NCBI GenBank assembly: GCA_030615235.1 | Contig: JAUWZR010000015.1 | Location: 1 to 20,897 of the forward strand | DNA from: Promethearchaeota archaeon | GTDB taxonomy: Archaea > Asgardarchaeota > Lokiarchaeia > Sigyniarchaeales > SOKP01 | Direction: 5' to 3' | DNA length: 20,897 bases | Part shown: positions 1 through 7,276 of the stretch, in pieces | Numbering within the stretch: position 1 is the first letter of the stretch | How the letters are laid out: every line of letters begins with the position of its first letter | Translations under genes and position numbers: made by a program | The notes under the pieces: generated by a model | What the model was told of the DNA's origin: nothing | Database searches by the model: none | What the model saw: the letters and a program-made list of their open reading frames with translations, nothing else

Positions 1-994
1 CAGTTTGATGAAAATCTAAGTTTCCATCAATAATAATGTGGAACTTAACTGACACAATAATAGTGTTTGACTCTACTTCTACGTTTATATTAAATGCCTT
101 CACATAAAATTCATAAGTTCCAGCAGATAAATCTGTAATGATATATTCCGTTACGGTTAATCCTTCAGCTAAAATCGCACCATTTTGATATAGTGTATAA
201 TTATCGACATTATGCGAAACCGTCCAGGTTAAGGTGAAGGTTCCGTCAGCGTCGAATCTACCAGAGTCAGATACTAAAAAAAACATTTCCGGAGTTAATT
301 GATTATATGATATATCATTTCCCACGCAATCCACTTCAAAAATACCTCCTATCTCATTAAAGAATAATATATTTCGCGTAATGTCGTTGTAGTTGCTGTT
401 ATCTAAATAAATCCCATATTCTAAATTACTATTACCAGTACTGTTGGTGAGTGTATTAATATTGGAATGCCAGAATCGATAGCCATGTAAATTGTTATTT
501 GCCTCGTTATAAATAAAGGTATTATTATCCGAATTTACGAGGAGAAACCCAGCGAGGTTATTTTCTGCTGTATTATTTAATAATATTCCGTGAGTCACAT
601 TGTAGAGATAAAATCCGTGATAATAATTTGAACGGCCATTTGTTATGGATACATTTCTAATGATGAAATGGAGATTAGTATTTCGAATTTCTATTCCATG
701 CTCGGATATAGCACTAATAGTGTAATTTTCAATGAGATAAGGATCTATGAGACTTCCATCTCCACTCCACCCCTCACTAATTGCCTTAACAGCAAACATG
801 TTATTGCCATCGATAAATATTGATTCATTGAATGCCGATATCTTTGGTATCTTTGAATTTTGATAAAAAATATCTTCAATAGGAGACATATTAGCCCCTA
901 AGAACCTAGGTGAAATGAGATAAAGAAGGTTTCCTCCAATTAGCATGCTACAGATGAGAGTAAATAAAATAACACTCGTGTTTTTACTACGCAT
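1..994 (-). CDS. secreted right-handed beta-helix (NosD-like) surface protein, 3' end missing
   Basis: The frame is open from an ATG at 992-994 to the window edge, giving 331 residues without the C-terminus. Residues about 7-27 form a hydrophobic signal or anchor segment, so the protein should be exported. An IDGN motif (61-64) and a GWSGDGS motif (75-81) precede Asn-rich repeats from about residue 90 to 230 (HGIEIRNT, HGILLNNTAENN, YGIYLDNS), the pattern of parallel beta-helix coils of the NosD/pectate-lyase fold. Residues about 234-317 look like a fibronectin-III or Ig-like beta sandwich (DNYTLYQNG, AGTYEFYVKAFN). This architecture is frequent in Lokiarchaeota-type genomes and is the main taxonomic hint. 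It has its own upstream spacer of 377 bases and is probably not part of the phosphonate operon. Ligand and function are unknown; adhesion or glycan binding is only a guess. Confidence 0.8.
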   Translation of the reverse strand, partial: MRSKNTSVILFTLICSMLIGGNLLYLISPRFLGANMSPIEDIFYQNSKIPKISAFNESIFIDGNNMFAVKAISEGWSGDGSLIDPYLIENYTISAISEHGIEIRNTNLHFIIRNVSITNGRSNYYHGFYLYNVTHGILLNNTAENNLAGFLLVNSDNNTFIYNEANNNLHGYRFWHSNINTLTNSTGNSNLEYGIYLDNSNYNDITRNILFFNEIGGIFEVDCVGNDISYNQLTPEMFFLVSDSGRFDADGTFTLTWTVSHNVDNYTLYQNGAILAEGLTVTEYIITDLSAGTYEFYVKAFNINVEVESNTIIVSVKFHIIIDGNLDFHQT

Positions 995-1371
995 TTTAAT
1001 TCTTGTTATTTTTTAATTGATATTTGAAGTCTAATTATCGTAATTATGATTCTTTTATTAAGCTTAAATATACTCTAGATTAGCAGGACATATTTAACTT
1101 ATGGATGAAAATAATAAATTTTGACATATTAAAAAAATTCTGATTGTGATATAAATTTCTATCAAAAAAAGATAGGTTGTTCCTCATATTGATTGTGTCG
1201 CTCATTTTTAATTTGATCAATTCCATTTCACAATATATGATAAACTGTTTGGTGTTATGAATAATTTGGAGCATTTTTTTTACAGAATATTATGAAAAGG
1301 CTTGAAGGACCATTTTCATCCATCATATCCCTATTATAGCTCAACCTTATTTTCTTTTATAAATAGGTCAA
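995..1371. other. intergenic spacer between ppd and beta-helix gene
   Basis: AT-rich spacer of 377 bases. Reading the minus strand it should hold the 3' end of the phosphonate transcript and the promoter of the beta-helix gene. A TATATTTA-like stretch lies at about 1065-1075 on the minus strand, roughly 70 bases ahead of that gene's ATG, but such strings are common at this base composition. A small hairpin (CTATC and GATAG around seven A/T) sits at 1159-1175. A 64-codon open frame on the minus strand (1080-1274) has no recognisable domain and I do not call it a gene. I see no RNA gene or repeat here. Confidence 0.5.
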
Positions 1372-2508
1372 TTAGGATTTACTATTGAGAAAATTCATAA
1401 ATTCTTCTTTCAGCTGAATCGGAGTTTTATCGGGTCTTTTTAAATCAGAGCGGGTGCTTACTTTTGTTTTAATTAAAAATAGCAACGGTCCTTTTTGATT
1501 CTTGAATTCTTTGAGAACTTTAATTAATTCTTTTTTGGTATGAATAGTTACAACCATTTTAAAATTAGATGCCAAGGCAATTTGGGCGAGATTAACTGAG
1601 TCGGAATTGGTTGGTTGATTTCCTGTAGATTCGTGAGCCTGATTATCGAAGATGAAGTGTACATAATTACTTGGAGAATATTTTCCGATTGTGGTAAATG
1701 CACCCATTTGCATAATTATTGCGCCATCCCCGTCAAATACAATAACTCTTGTGCGGGGTTTTTGAAGCGCAATACTTAAACCAATTGAACTGGCGCACCC
1801 CATCGAACCTATGTTATAAAAACTCTTGTGATGGTCTTTTTTCCTCGAGTTTCTTAATTCGAATACCTCTCTAGAAACAAATCCCGTGCTAGAAACAATT
1901 ATTTCATCGTTATTTAAATTCTGCATTATCATTTTGATTGTTTCTTCTCTCGATAAGGTATAATCATTCCTTCTTTGTTTCTCTAAATTGTATTCTTGAA
2001 ATAGGTTCTTTCTTACGATAAAAGCGTACGGGCTTTTTTTAGTTTTAAAATGGTCGGCTACGGCTTTTATTTTTTTCTCAATACTTTTTAAGTCAGGCTC
2101 TATAATCCAATATGGAATCTGAAGGGTCTCTAGTAACGATAAAGTTATTTTTCCCATTTTTTTATGTTGTGGAGCGTCCACTTTTCCGGGCTCTCCGCGC
2201 CACCCGATCATTAGAAGGACTGGGATAGAAAAAACATCTGGGTCGCACAAAGAAGTTAAGGGATTTACTGTTTTTCCGAGACCCGAATTTTGCATATAGA
2301 CGACGCCTACTTTCCTAGTTGCTAAGTGATAACCTGCAGCTAAAGCTACCGCTTCGCACTCGTTACAAGCAATTAAATTTTTTAGCACAGTTTCGTCTTT
2401 ATCTACGAGAAATTTCATCCATTCTTTAAACGTGGAATCGGGAATGCCTGTAAAAAAAGAGAGGTCGTATTTGTTCAAAATATCGAAAAAATTTTGACAA
2501 GAAATCAT
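1372..2508 (-). CDS. ppd: phosphonopyruvate decarboxylase
   Basis: A ThDP- and Mg-dependent cytosolic enzyme that decarboxylates phosphonopyruvate to phosphonoacetaldehyde, the step that pulls the unfavourable PEP mutase reaction forward. Length (378 residues) is normal for the Ppd/AepY/Fom2 family. Seen directly: the catalytic Glu region NECEAVALAAGYH (49-61, Glu50), the MQNSGLGKTVNPL signature (72-84), GWRGEPG (102-108) followed by DAPQHKKMG, and the ThDP/Mg motif starting GDGAIIMQMG (260-269) and closing at DNQAHESTGNQ (288-298). The residue after the catalytic Glu is Cys, where Gly is more usual. Start is the ATG at 2506-2508. It is the last gene of the operon, 19 bases after the free-standing cytidylyltransferase. 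GC is visibly higher here (about 40% in a hand-counted line) than in the sugar genes. I am confident of the function; sulfopyruvate decarboxylase is the closest alternative and is excluded by the neighbouring PEP mutase. Confidence 0.94.
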   Translation of the reverse strand: MISCQNFFDILNKYDLSFFTGIPDSTFKEWMKFLVDKDETVLKNLIACNECEAVALAAGYHLATRKVGVVYMQNSGLGKTVNPLTSLCDPDVFSIPVLLMIGWRGEPGKVDAPQHKKMGKITLSLLETLQIPYWIIEPDLKSIEKKIKAVADHFKTKKSPYAFIVRKNLFQEYNLEKQRRNDYTLSREETIKMIMQNLNNDEIIVSSTGFVSREVFELRNSRKKDHHKSFYNIGSMGCASSIGLSIALQKPRTRVIVFDGDGAIIMQMGAFTTIGKYSPSNYVHFIFDNQAHESTGNQPTNSDSVNLAQIALASNFKMVVTIHTKKELIKVLKEFKNQKGPLLFLIKTKVSTRSDLKRPDKTPIQLKEEFMNFLNSKS

Positions 2509-2527
2509 AACTATTATCTCGCTTTAT

Positions 2528-3253
2528 TTATTTTTTGCTCTTTTCTAAGATTATTTTTTTAATATAATTTAAGTCTTCAAAATCGTCAATCTCTTTACAA
2601 CTTAAGTCGTTAATATAGAAAGGTTTCAAATTGAGCTGGTTTAGAATTTCGTTTAACGCGTCCTCAGCGTAGTAGTTTACCTTATTATCGTTGATAAACG
2701 CACTAATTTGATCGAGCCAACTCCTAAAAAATTGGTCCGTCAATTTATAGAGAGGGGCCAAGAAAGCACTTTCCGGTCCAGAAACATCTACTCCGATTTT
2801 AACTATGCGCTCGTCGATTATCAACGCTTTAAAATCTTTTATAGGGGGGGGTATTTCCTTGTTTACGAGCACGCAATTTTTTTCTTTGAAAAATATTAAT
2901 CCGTTTAAAATCTCATCTGAAAAAATTAAATCTCCATGCATTAGTACTATATCATCTCTAATTTTATCACGAAGTAAAAAGAGGGAATATATGTAATTAG
3001 TTTTATCGTAAATTGAATTATGAACAAATTCTACTTTTAACTCAGGAAAGTTAACTTTAATATGATTTTTAATCTGATCCTCAAATGGTCCGGTAAGTAT
3101 TATGATTTCTTTTAGGTTACATTTTAGAATGGATTTTAATTGGTAATCCAAAATAGTATCGTTCTCAGAAATTTTAACAAGGCATTTAGGTTTCGACTTT
3201 GTCAAATCTCCAAATCTTTTTCCGACTCCGGCGTTTAAAATTATAACCTTCAT
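2528..3253 (-). CDS. LicC/PntC-like cytidylyltransferase (probable phosphonate activation)
   Basis: A 241-residue nucleotidyltransferase of the GT-A-like NTP_transferase fold. The nucleotide-binding loop is canonical: NAGVGKRFGDLT then KSKPKCL (7-25) keeps GxGxR and the PK lysine. The motif NSIYDKTNYIYSL (79-91) closely resembles the N-Y-NxIYS block of choline-phosphate cytidylyltransferase LicC and of the phosphonate enzyme PntC. HGDLIF (106-111) supplies the metal-binding Asp, and YAEDALNEI (195-203) and KEIDDFEDL (220-228) match the C-terminal acidic metal site. In this operon the likely reaction is CTP plus 2-hydroxyethylphosphonate (or a close derivative) to the CMP-phosphonate. Its ATG (3251-3253) overlaps the dehydrogenase stop as ATGA, so translation is probably coupled. 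A run of eight C on the coding strand encodes three prolines (134-137). The nucleotide and substrate specificity are inferred, not shown. Confidence 0.8.
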   Translation of the reverse strand: MKVIILNAGVGKRFGDLTKSKPKCLVKISENDTILDYQLKSILKCNLKEIIILTGPFEDQIKNHIKVNFPELKVEFVHNSIYDKTNYIYSLFLLRDKIRDDIVLMHGDLIFSDEILNGLIFFKEKNCVLVNKEIPPPIKDFKALIIDERIVKIGVDVSGPESAFLAPLYKLTDQFFRSWLDQISAFINDNKVNYYAEDALNEILNQLNLKPFYINDLSCKEIDDFEDLNYIKKIILEKSKK

Positions 3254-4386
3254 TTGATTTCGTCCAATATCTTTCTAAGTTGATATTCAGTTATTTTTCT
3301 TGGATTGTTTTTAACCCGTTCGGGATTGAATCCGTGTTTAATAATTAAATCAATATCTTGTTCATTTTTAATACCAAGATCGCTTAGTTTGGTTTCAAGT
3401 CCAATATCTTTCATAAGTTGTGTAATTATTTCTCTTGATTCCAAACTATCCGAAGCTCCTATAAGAGAAAACAGCTCGTTCATAGATTTTTTAATAAATT
3501 TTATACCACGTATATCTAAAATGTCTTGTTCGCTAACCTTATAGTTGAATTCAATCATTGGAGGTAGGGTTATAGATACTGCTTGGCCATGAGGTATTTT
3601 GAAATAGGACGTTATTGGGTAAGAAATAGCGTGACAAGCTGTAGTTTTAGTTATATTTATAGCTTTTCCGGCAAAATTAGCAGCAAGGGCCATATTTAAT
3701 CGGGATTCTTTATCAGGATTCCTGGCCGCTTTTAAGAGATTTTCTATTATTAATTCTATTGCTTTTCTTGAAAATTGCTTTGATTGATTGGTCGAATAAA
3801 TGTTCCAATAAGATTCGATTGCTTGAGTAAGTGCATCCATACCCGAATACGAAGTAATATTTTTAGGTAAATCGTACGTAAATTGAGGGTCTATTATTAC
3901 ATATTCAGGTTGCATAAGTTCTGGATAGGCTAAAGAATATTTATTTTTTTCAATATAAACTACAGCAAAGTGTGTCGCTTCGCTACCTGAGCCAGAGGTG
4001 GTTGGGATTCTTATCAGTGGAGTTCCTTTGTTTTTAATTTTTTTTTTTTTCAGAATGAAATCTTCGGGATTTCCCTCATTAGTAGAAAATAGTGATATAC
4101 TCTTTGCCATATCAATAACGGAACCTCCTCCAACAGCGACAATTGCATCATATGACTCATTTTTAAACAAATTTAAACCATTTTTTATATCTTTGAGTTT
4201 AGGATTTGGAGTAAAATCGTTAAAACACAGGAATTTAAATCCCTTAAGAGCGTTATACATAACTTCTTGAATTTTAGTGTTTTCAAAAGATTTTCTTCCA
4301 GTAATTAGGAAGATGTTTCTAAAGGAATTTTTCTTTAAAATTCTTTCAAGGTTTTTAATCGCGTTATAACCAATATATTCCTGCAT
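3250..4386 (-). CDS. iron-type alcohol dehydrogenase, probable phosphonoacetaldehyde reductase
   Basis: A group III (iron-containing) alcohol dehydrogenase, proposed to reduce phosphonoacetaldehyde with NAD(P)H to 2-hydroxyethylphosphonate, as PhpC, FomC and DhpG do. I chose the ATG at 4384-4386 (378 residues), where the normal family N-terminus (Tyr-Gly-x-x-Ala-Ile) begins. An in-frame TTG at 4422 would add twelve atypical residues. Counting from that TTG: GGGS at 98-101 binds the dinucleotide, TTSGSGSE lies at 141-148, and the metal site reads Asp196, Gln200, His264, His278. Position 200 is His in FucO-type enzymes, so one of the usual ligands is Gln here. A13 on the coding strand (4038-4050) encodes four lysines in a loop near residue 125. 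It lies between the PEP mutase fusion and the second cytidylyltransferase. Substrate assignment rests on context. Confidence 0.84.
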   Translation of the reverse strand: MQEYIGYNAIKNLERILKKNSFRNIFLITGRKSFENTKIQEVMYNALKGFKFLCFNDFTPNPKLKDIKNGLNLFKNESYDAIVAVGGGSVIDMAKSISLFSTNEGNPEDFILKKKKIKNKGTPLIRIPTTSGSGSEATHFAVVYIEKNKYSLAYPELMQPEYVIIDPQFTYDLPKNITSYSGMDALTQAIESYWNIYSTNQSKQFSRKAIELIIENLLKAARNPDKESRLNMALAANFAGKAINITKTTACHAISYPITSYFKIPHGQAVSITLPPMIEFNYKVSEQDILDIRGIKFIKKSMNELFSLIGASDSLESREIITQLMKDIGLETKLSDLGIKNEQDIDLIIKHGFNPERVKNNPRKITEYQLRKILDEIK

Positions 4387-4434
4387 TTTTCTACTGTATT
4401 TTTTTACTAAAACAATTAACAAAGAAATACTTCA

Positions 4435-6129
4435 TTATAATATTTCTTTAGCAACTTCTACATCGTTTTGATCGTGAATCTCTAACCATCCTTTATGAGT
4501 GTCTAAAATATTTACTTCAAAACCATTATCAATTACCTCTTGAATAAAATCAGTAAAAGAGGCTTGTTCAAATGAATGAGATTCTTGAAAGAGACCTTTA
4601 TGATTATTTTTGAGCTCGTAAAACAATTTTTTTATAATATCGACACCATACTCAGAAAAATAAGCTATACCAATAAATTCATAATCAGCCATATCTTTAT
4701 CTAAATTTTTTCCAATTCTCACGACTTCATTTTTCTTCATGCTTATTACTCTTCTTTCGCTGGAAGGTTTGTTCCTTGTTAAAACTAAATCGAGTTTTTT
4801 ATCTATATCGTGTTTATGATAAGCGTAAGAATTATCGACTACTAATACAATATCATTTTTTGAGTCAACTAAGCGATTTATGATTTGTTGATTAAAAATG
4901 ATATCTGAATTGATATATATGAAGCCATTGATCATATCTTCTTCTGCTTTAAATAAAGAATGTAAAATGTGCGTCTTATCATACTCATTATTATCTATAT
5001 ATTTTACACCATCGATGTTAAATAGTTCTTTTTTATAACCTTTTATGACAGTAATATCTTTAATTCCACATGCATTTAAGGCTTCAATCTGCCTTTGGAG
5101 TATCGGTTTGCCACTTATTTCTATAAGTGACTTGGGTAGAGTAAAAGCAGGATCCTTTCCAGCAGCGGGAATTATGACCTTCACTTTACCTTTTATATAC
5201 TTCAGATCTTTTTCTTTAACTTCCAAAAAGCCTACATCTTCAAATATAGCTTTTACAGGGCTACACAATGATTCTGCTTCAAAACCCCTTTGGTTTTTCA
5301 GGATATTAGAAGCCGTTTCTTTCATAATTTTGTGAGCAGAACGAAGGAGGTGATTAGCATATATTACAACATTAAATCCAGCTGCTTTTAATTCTCTTTC
5401 TGTTATTGTACTATAGGTTGTTGGAACACAGATTAGAGGTTTCCGAAATCCCAATTTTTCTGACAATATCTGATACTCTTTTGCAAATCTTAGTATCTCA
5501 ACAGGAGTATCAATTTTAGAATGTATTAATATCCCATCTGCTCCGGCTTTTAAATACTTTTTTGCTCTAAAAAGAGCATCCTCTAATCCCAAACCTGAAA
5601 TGAAACTTTCAATTCTAGCTACTACCATAAAATCTTGAGATATTTGGACCTTCTTACCTCGTTCGATTTTTACAGCAAAAATGTCTGGATCTTCCTGAGT
5701 CTGTTTTGAGCCCGGTTCTAAGCTATTTCTTTTTGGAAATTTCTTATCTTCAATTATCACCATTGATACACCCATATCTTCAAGAGTGCGGATAAAATAT
5801 TCAAAATTGGTTGCTTCTCCGCCGGTATCTCCGTCCACTATTAGAGGTTTATGAGAACAGTTTAAAATCTGCCTTATTGTTTCATATCGTGACTCTGGAC
5901 CGATTATTTCAGCATCGGGGTATCCTTTTGCGGCACTATCAGTTAAACTACTTTCCCAAATCGCGTCAAATTCGTGGGTATTATTACCAATTTGCTCTTT
6001 TATATTGTTAGCAACAATCGCGCTAAGTCCACTATGTGCTTCAATAGCCCTAATAAACGCTCGTTCCTCTAATAGCTTTTTAAGAGAACTTCTTCTTTTT
6101 TCAGGTGATATCCTATTCTTTAGACTCAT
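4435..6129 (-). CDS. pepM: phosphoenolpyruvate mutase fused to a cytidylyltransferase-like domain
   Basis: First gene of the phosphonate operon (564 residues, ATG at 6127-6129). Residues about 15-295 are PEP mutase of the isocitrate lyase superfamily, which makes the C-P bond by converting PEP to phosphonopyruvate. DGDTGG (99-104) and the diagnostic EDKKFPKRNS (127-136, pattern EDKxxxKxNS) separate it from isocitrate and methylisocitrate lyases. Residues about 315-564 are a second domain related to LicC/PntC: PAAGKDPAFTLPKSL (321-335), NEYDKTHILHSL (381-392), NSDIIF (407-412), SFTDFIQEVI (524-533) and GWLEIHDQND (547-556). Such a pairing recalls the bifunctional Fom1 and other PepM-PntC fusions, which cytidylylate the phosphonate. 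Oddly, the nucleotide loop here lacks the GxGxR and is about five residues shorter than in the separate enzyme of the same operon, so its catalytic competence is uncertain. The mutase assignment is very secure. Confidence 0.95.
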   Translation of the reverse strand: MSLKNRISPEKRRSSLKKLLEERAFIRAIEAHSGLSAIVANNIKEQIGNNTHEFDAIWESSLTDSAAKGYPDAEIIGPESRYETIRQILNCSHKPLIVDGDTGGEATNFEYFIRTLEDMGVSMVIIEDKKFPKRNSLEPGSKQTQEDPDIFAVKIERGKKVQISQDFMVVARIESFISGLGLEDALFRAKKYLKAGADGILIHSKIDTPVEILRFAKEYQILSEKLGFRKPLICVPTTYSTITERELKAAGFNVVIYANHLLRSAHKIMKETASNILKNQRGFEAESLCSPVKAIFEDVGFLEVKEKDLKYIKGKVKVIIPAAGKDPAFTLPKSLIEISGKPILQRQIEALNACGIKDITVIKGYKKELFNIDGVKYIDNNEYDKTHILHSLFKAEEDMINGFIYINSDIIFNQQIINRLVDSKNDIVLVVDNSYAYHKHDIDKKLDLVLTRNKPSSERRVISMKKNEVVRIGKNLDKDMADYEFIGIAYFSEYGVDIIKKLFYELKNNHKGLFQESHSFEQASFTDFIQEVIDNGFEVNILDTHKGWLEIHDQNDVEVAKEIL

Positions 6130-6294
6130 ATTTCTTCTCTATCGTTAAAATCTATCGAATTTATAATTTCAAGGTTAAAATATGAAATGTAAGATATTTG
6201 AAATAATTATATACACTCATAATTTTGAAAAAGTAGTATTTTCATTAATAATATATTTTAATTCTTAAAGAATAAGACTTATCGCAAAGCTTCA
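6130..6294 (-). promoter_or_regulatory. leader region of the phosphonate operon
   Basis: A spacer of 165 bases upstream of pepM that should contain the operon promoter. A TATATAAT-type stretch on the minus strand at about 6205-6213 is a possible archaeal TATA box, about 80 bases ahead of the ATG, but several A/T runs would serve. Just before the ATG there is a purine-rich AGAGAAG rather than a strong GGTGA. No operator, riboswitch or hairpin is clear. Confidence 0.3.
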
Positions 6295-7068
6295 TCAATT
6301 TTTTCTTAAAAGCCCAATACCAAACATCCCCTGATCGACGTCATCTATTATTTCTTCGTGGTTAAATTTAACTTTAATTTCATTCCAGAACTTAACTACA
6401 TCTACAGTTTTATATTTATGGTGTATCACGATATCATGAAATGCTATTAAGCCATCTTTATTTACTAAGGGACTATACATTTCAAAATCTTTTTTAACCC
6501 CTTTATAGCTATGATCTCCATCAATAAACAAAAAATCAATTTTCCGCTTATTTAAGATTCGTTTAATATTCAATAATGTTTGGTTATTATGTGAATCACA
6601 CCTTAAAAGAAACAATAATTGATGTGGTAATCTAAACGATCTATAAAGGTATTCTTTCTTCTTGGAATATCCCCCTCCAAAACTTCCTCCTGGTAAATCA
6701 ATACTGATTATGGTAGCGTCACTTGAGGCAATGCGAGTAAATAAAAATAAAGTTCCACCAGATGCGGTACCAATTTCTAATATAATTTTTGGTTTTTTCA
6801 TCTTTAAATATTTTAATAACCGTAAAATCTCAGATTCTTTTTGAAAAGGCATAATATAACCATTATTAAGATGAAAAGTGAAATTTACCAAACTATTTAA
6901 TGAATAATTTTGACCTATTTTCTTAATTTTGAATTTGGAAGAGAGAATATATAAGATGTGTCTTGAATAAGTGAATGAATGCTTAAAAAGCGCGACGAGA
7001 CCTTTATTCTTAATGAAATTTTTCATTTCTTTTATTAATAGGTTAATCATACATAATTTGAATGCCAT
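6295..7068 (-). CDS. class I SAM-dependent methyltransferase, CmcI/Methyltransf_24 type
   Basis: A 257-residue protein with a Rossmann methyltransferase core. Motif I is ILEIGTASGGTL (96-107), an acidic IDLPGG (123-128) follows, and LFIDGDHSYKGV (180-191) with AFHDI (209-213) gives the Asp/His cluster typical of the Methyltransf_24/CmcI group, which often methylates sugar hydroxyls in a Mg-dependent way. The start is uncertain: ATG codons occur at residues 1, 7 and 15; the one at 7024-7026 (residue 15) is the most natural by sequence, none has a good ribosome site. It sits alone between the phosphonate operon (165 bases away) and the sugar operon (208 bases away), on the same strand as both. 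Role in O-methylating a sugar of the glycan, or less likely the phosphonate, is inferred from context. Confidence 0.72.
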   Translation of the reverse strand: MAFKLCMINLLIKEMKNFIKNKGLVALFKHSFTYSRHILYILSSKFKIKKIGQNYSLNSLVNFTFHLNNGYIMPFQKESEILRLLKYLKMKKPKIILEIGTASGGTLFLFTRIASSDATIISIDLPGGSFGGGYSKKKEYLYRSFRLPHQLLFLLRCDSHNNQTLLNIKRILNKRKIDFLFIDGDHSYKGVKKDFEMYSPLVNKDGLIAFHDIVIHHKYKTVDVVKFWNEIKVKFNHEEIIDDVDQGMFGIGLLRKN

Positions 7069-7276
7069 GATATCGTGATAATTATCTTATATTTATATTG
7101 AAAACTTAAATAGCTTAATATTTAAAACATTTAATAACATAATTAGTTTATTATTCATTTCTCACTGAATTTTCTAAGAGTCTAAGATCTCGGTTAAGCA
7201 TTTTTAAATTTTATCATTTTAGGGCGATAAATTTATTAAAGTAGCGATTTCCGAAAATAATAATTGATCTTTGATT

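Noticed and set aside
1159..1175. CTATC/GATAG hairpin as a terminator
   Set aside because: A five-base stem with an A/T loop is too weak and lies about 200 bases past the ppd stop.
1080..1274. 64-codon minus-strand open frame with an ATG, in the spacer after ppd
   Set aside because: No domain, low-complexity composition and no ribosome site; frames of this size are expected by chance in AT-rich spacers.
4387..4422. TTG-initiated N-terminal extension of the dehydrogenase
   Set aside because: The added residues do not fit the family N-terminus, and an ATG occurs exactly where the family sequence begins.
5045..5335. Plus-strand open frames of 60-100 codons opposite pepM, ppd, the dehydrogenase and the glycosyltransferases
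   Set aside because: They lie wholly opposite well-supported genes and have no family features; they are antisense shadows.
1372..6129. 2-aminoethylphosphonate pathway
   Set aside because: No PLP-dependent aminotransferase is present in the window, while a reductase is; HEP is the better-supported product.
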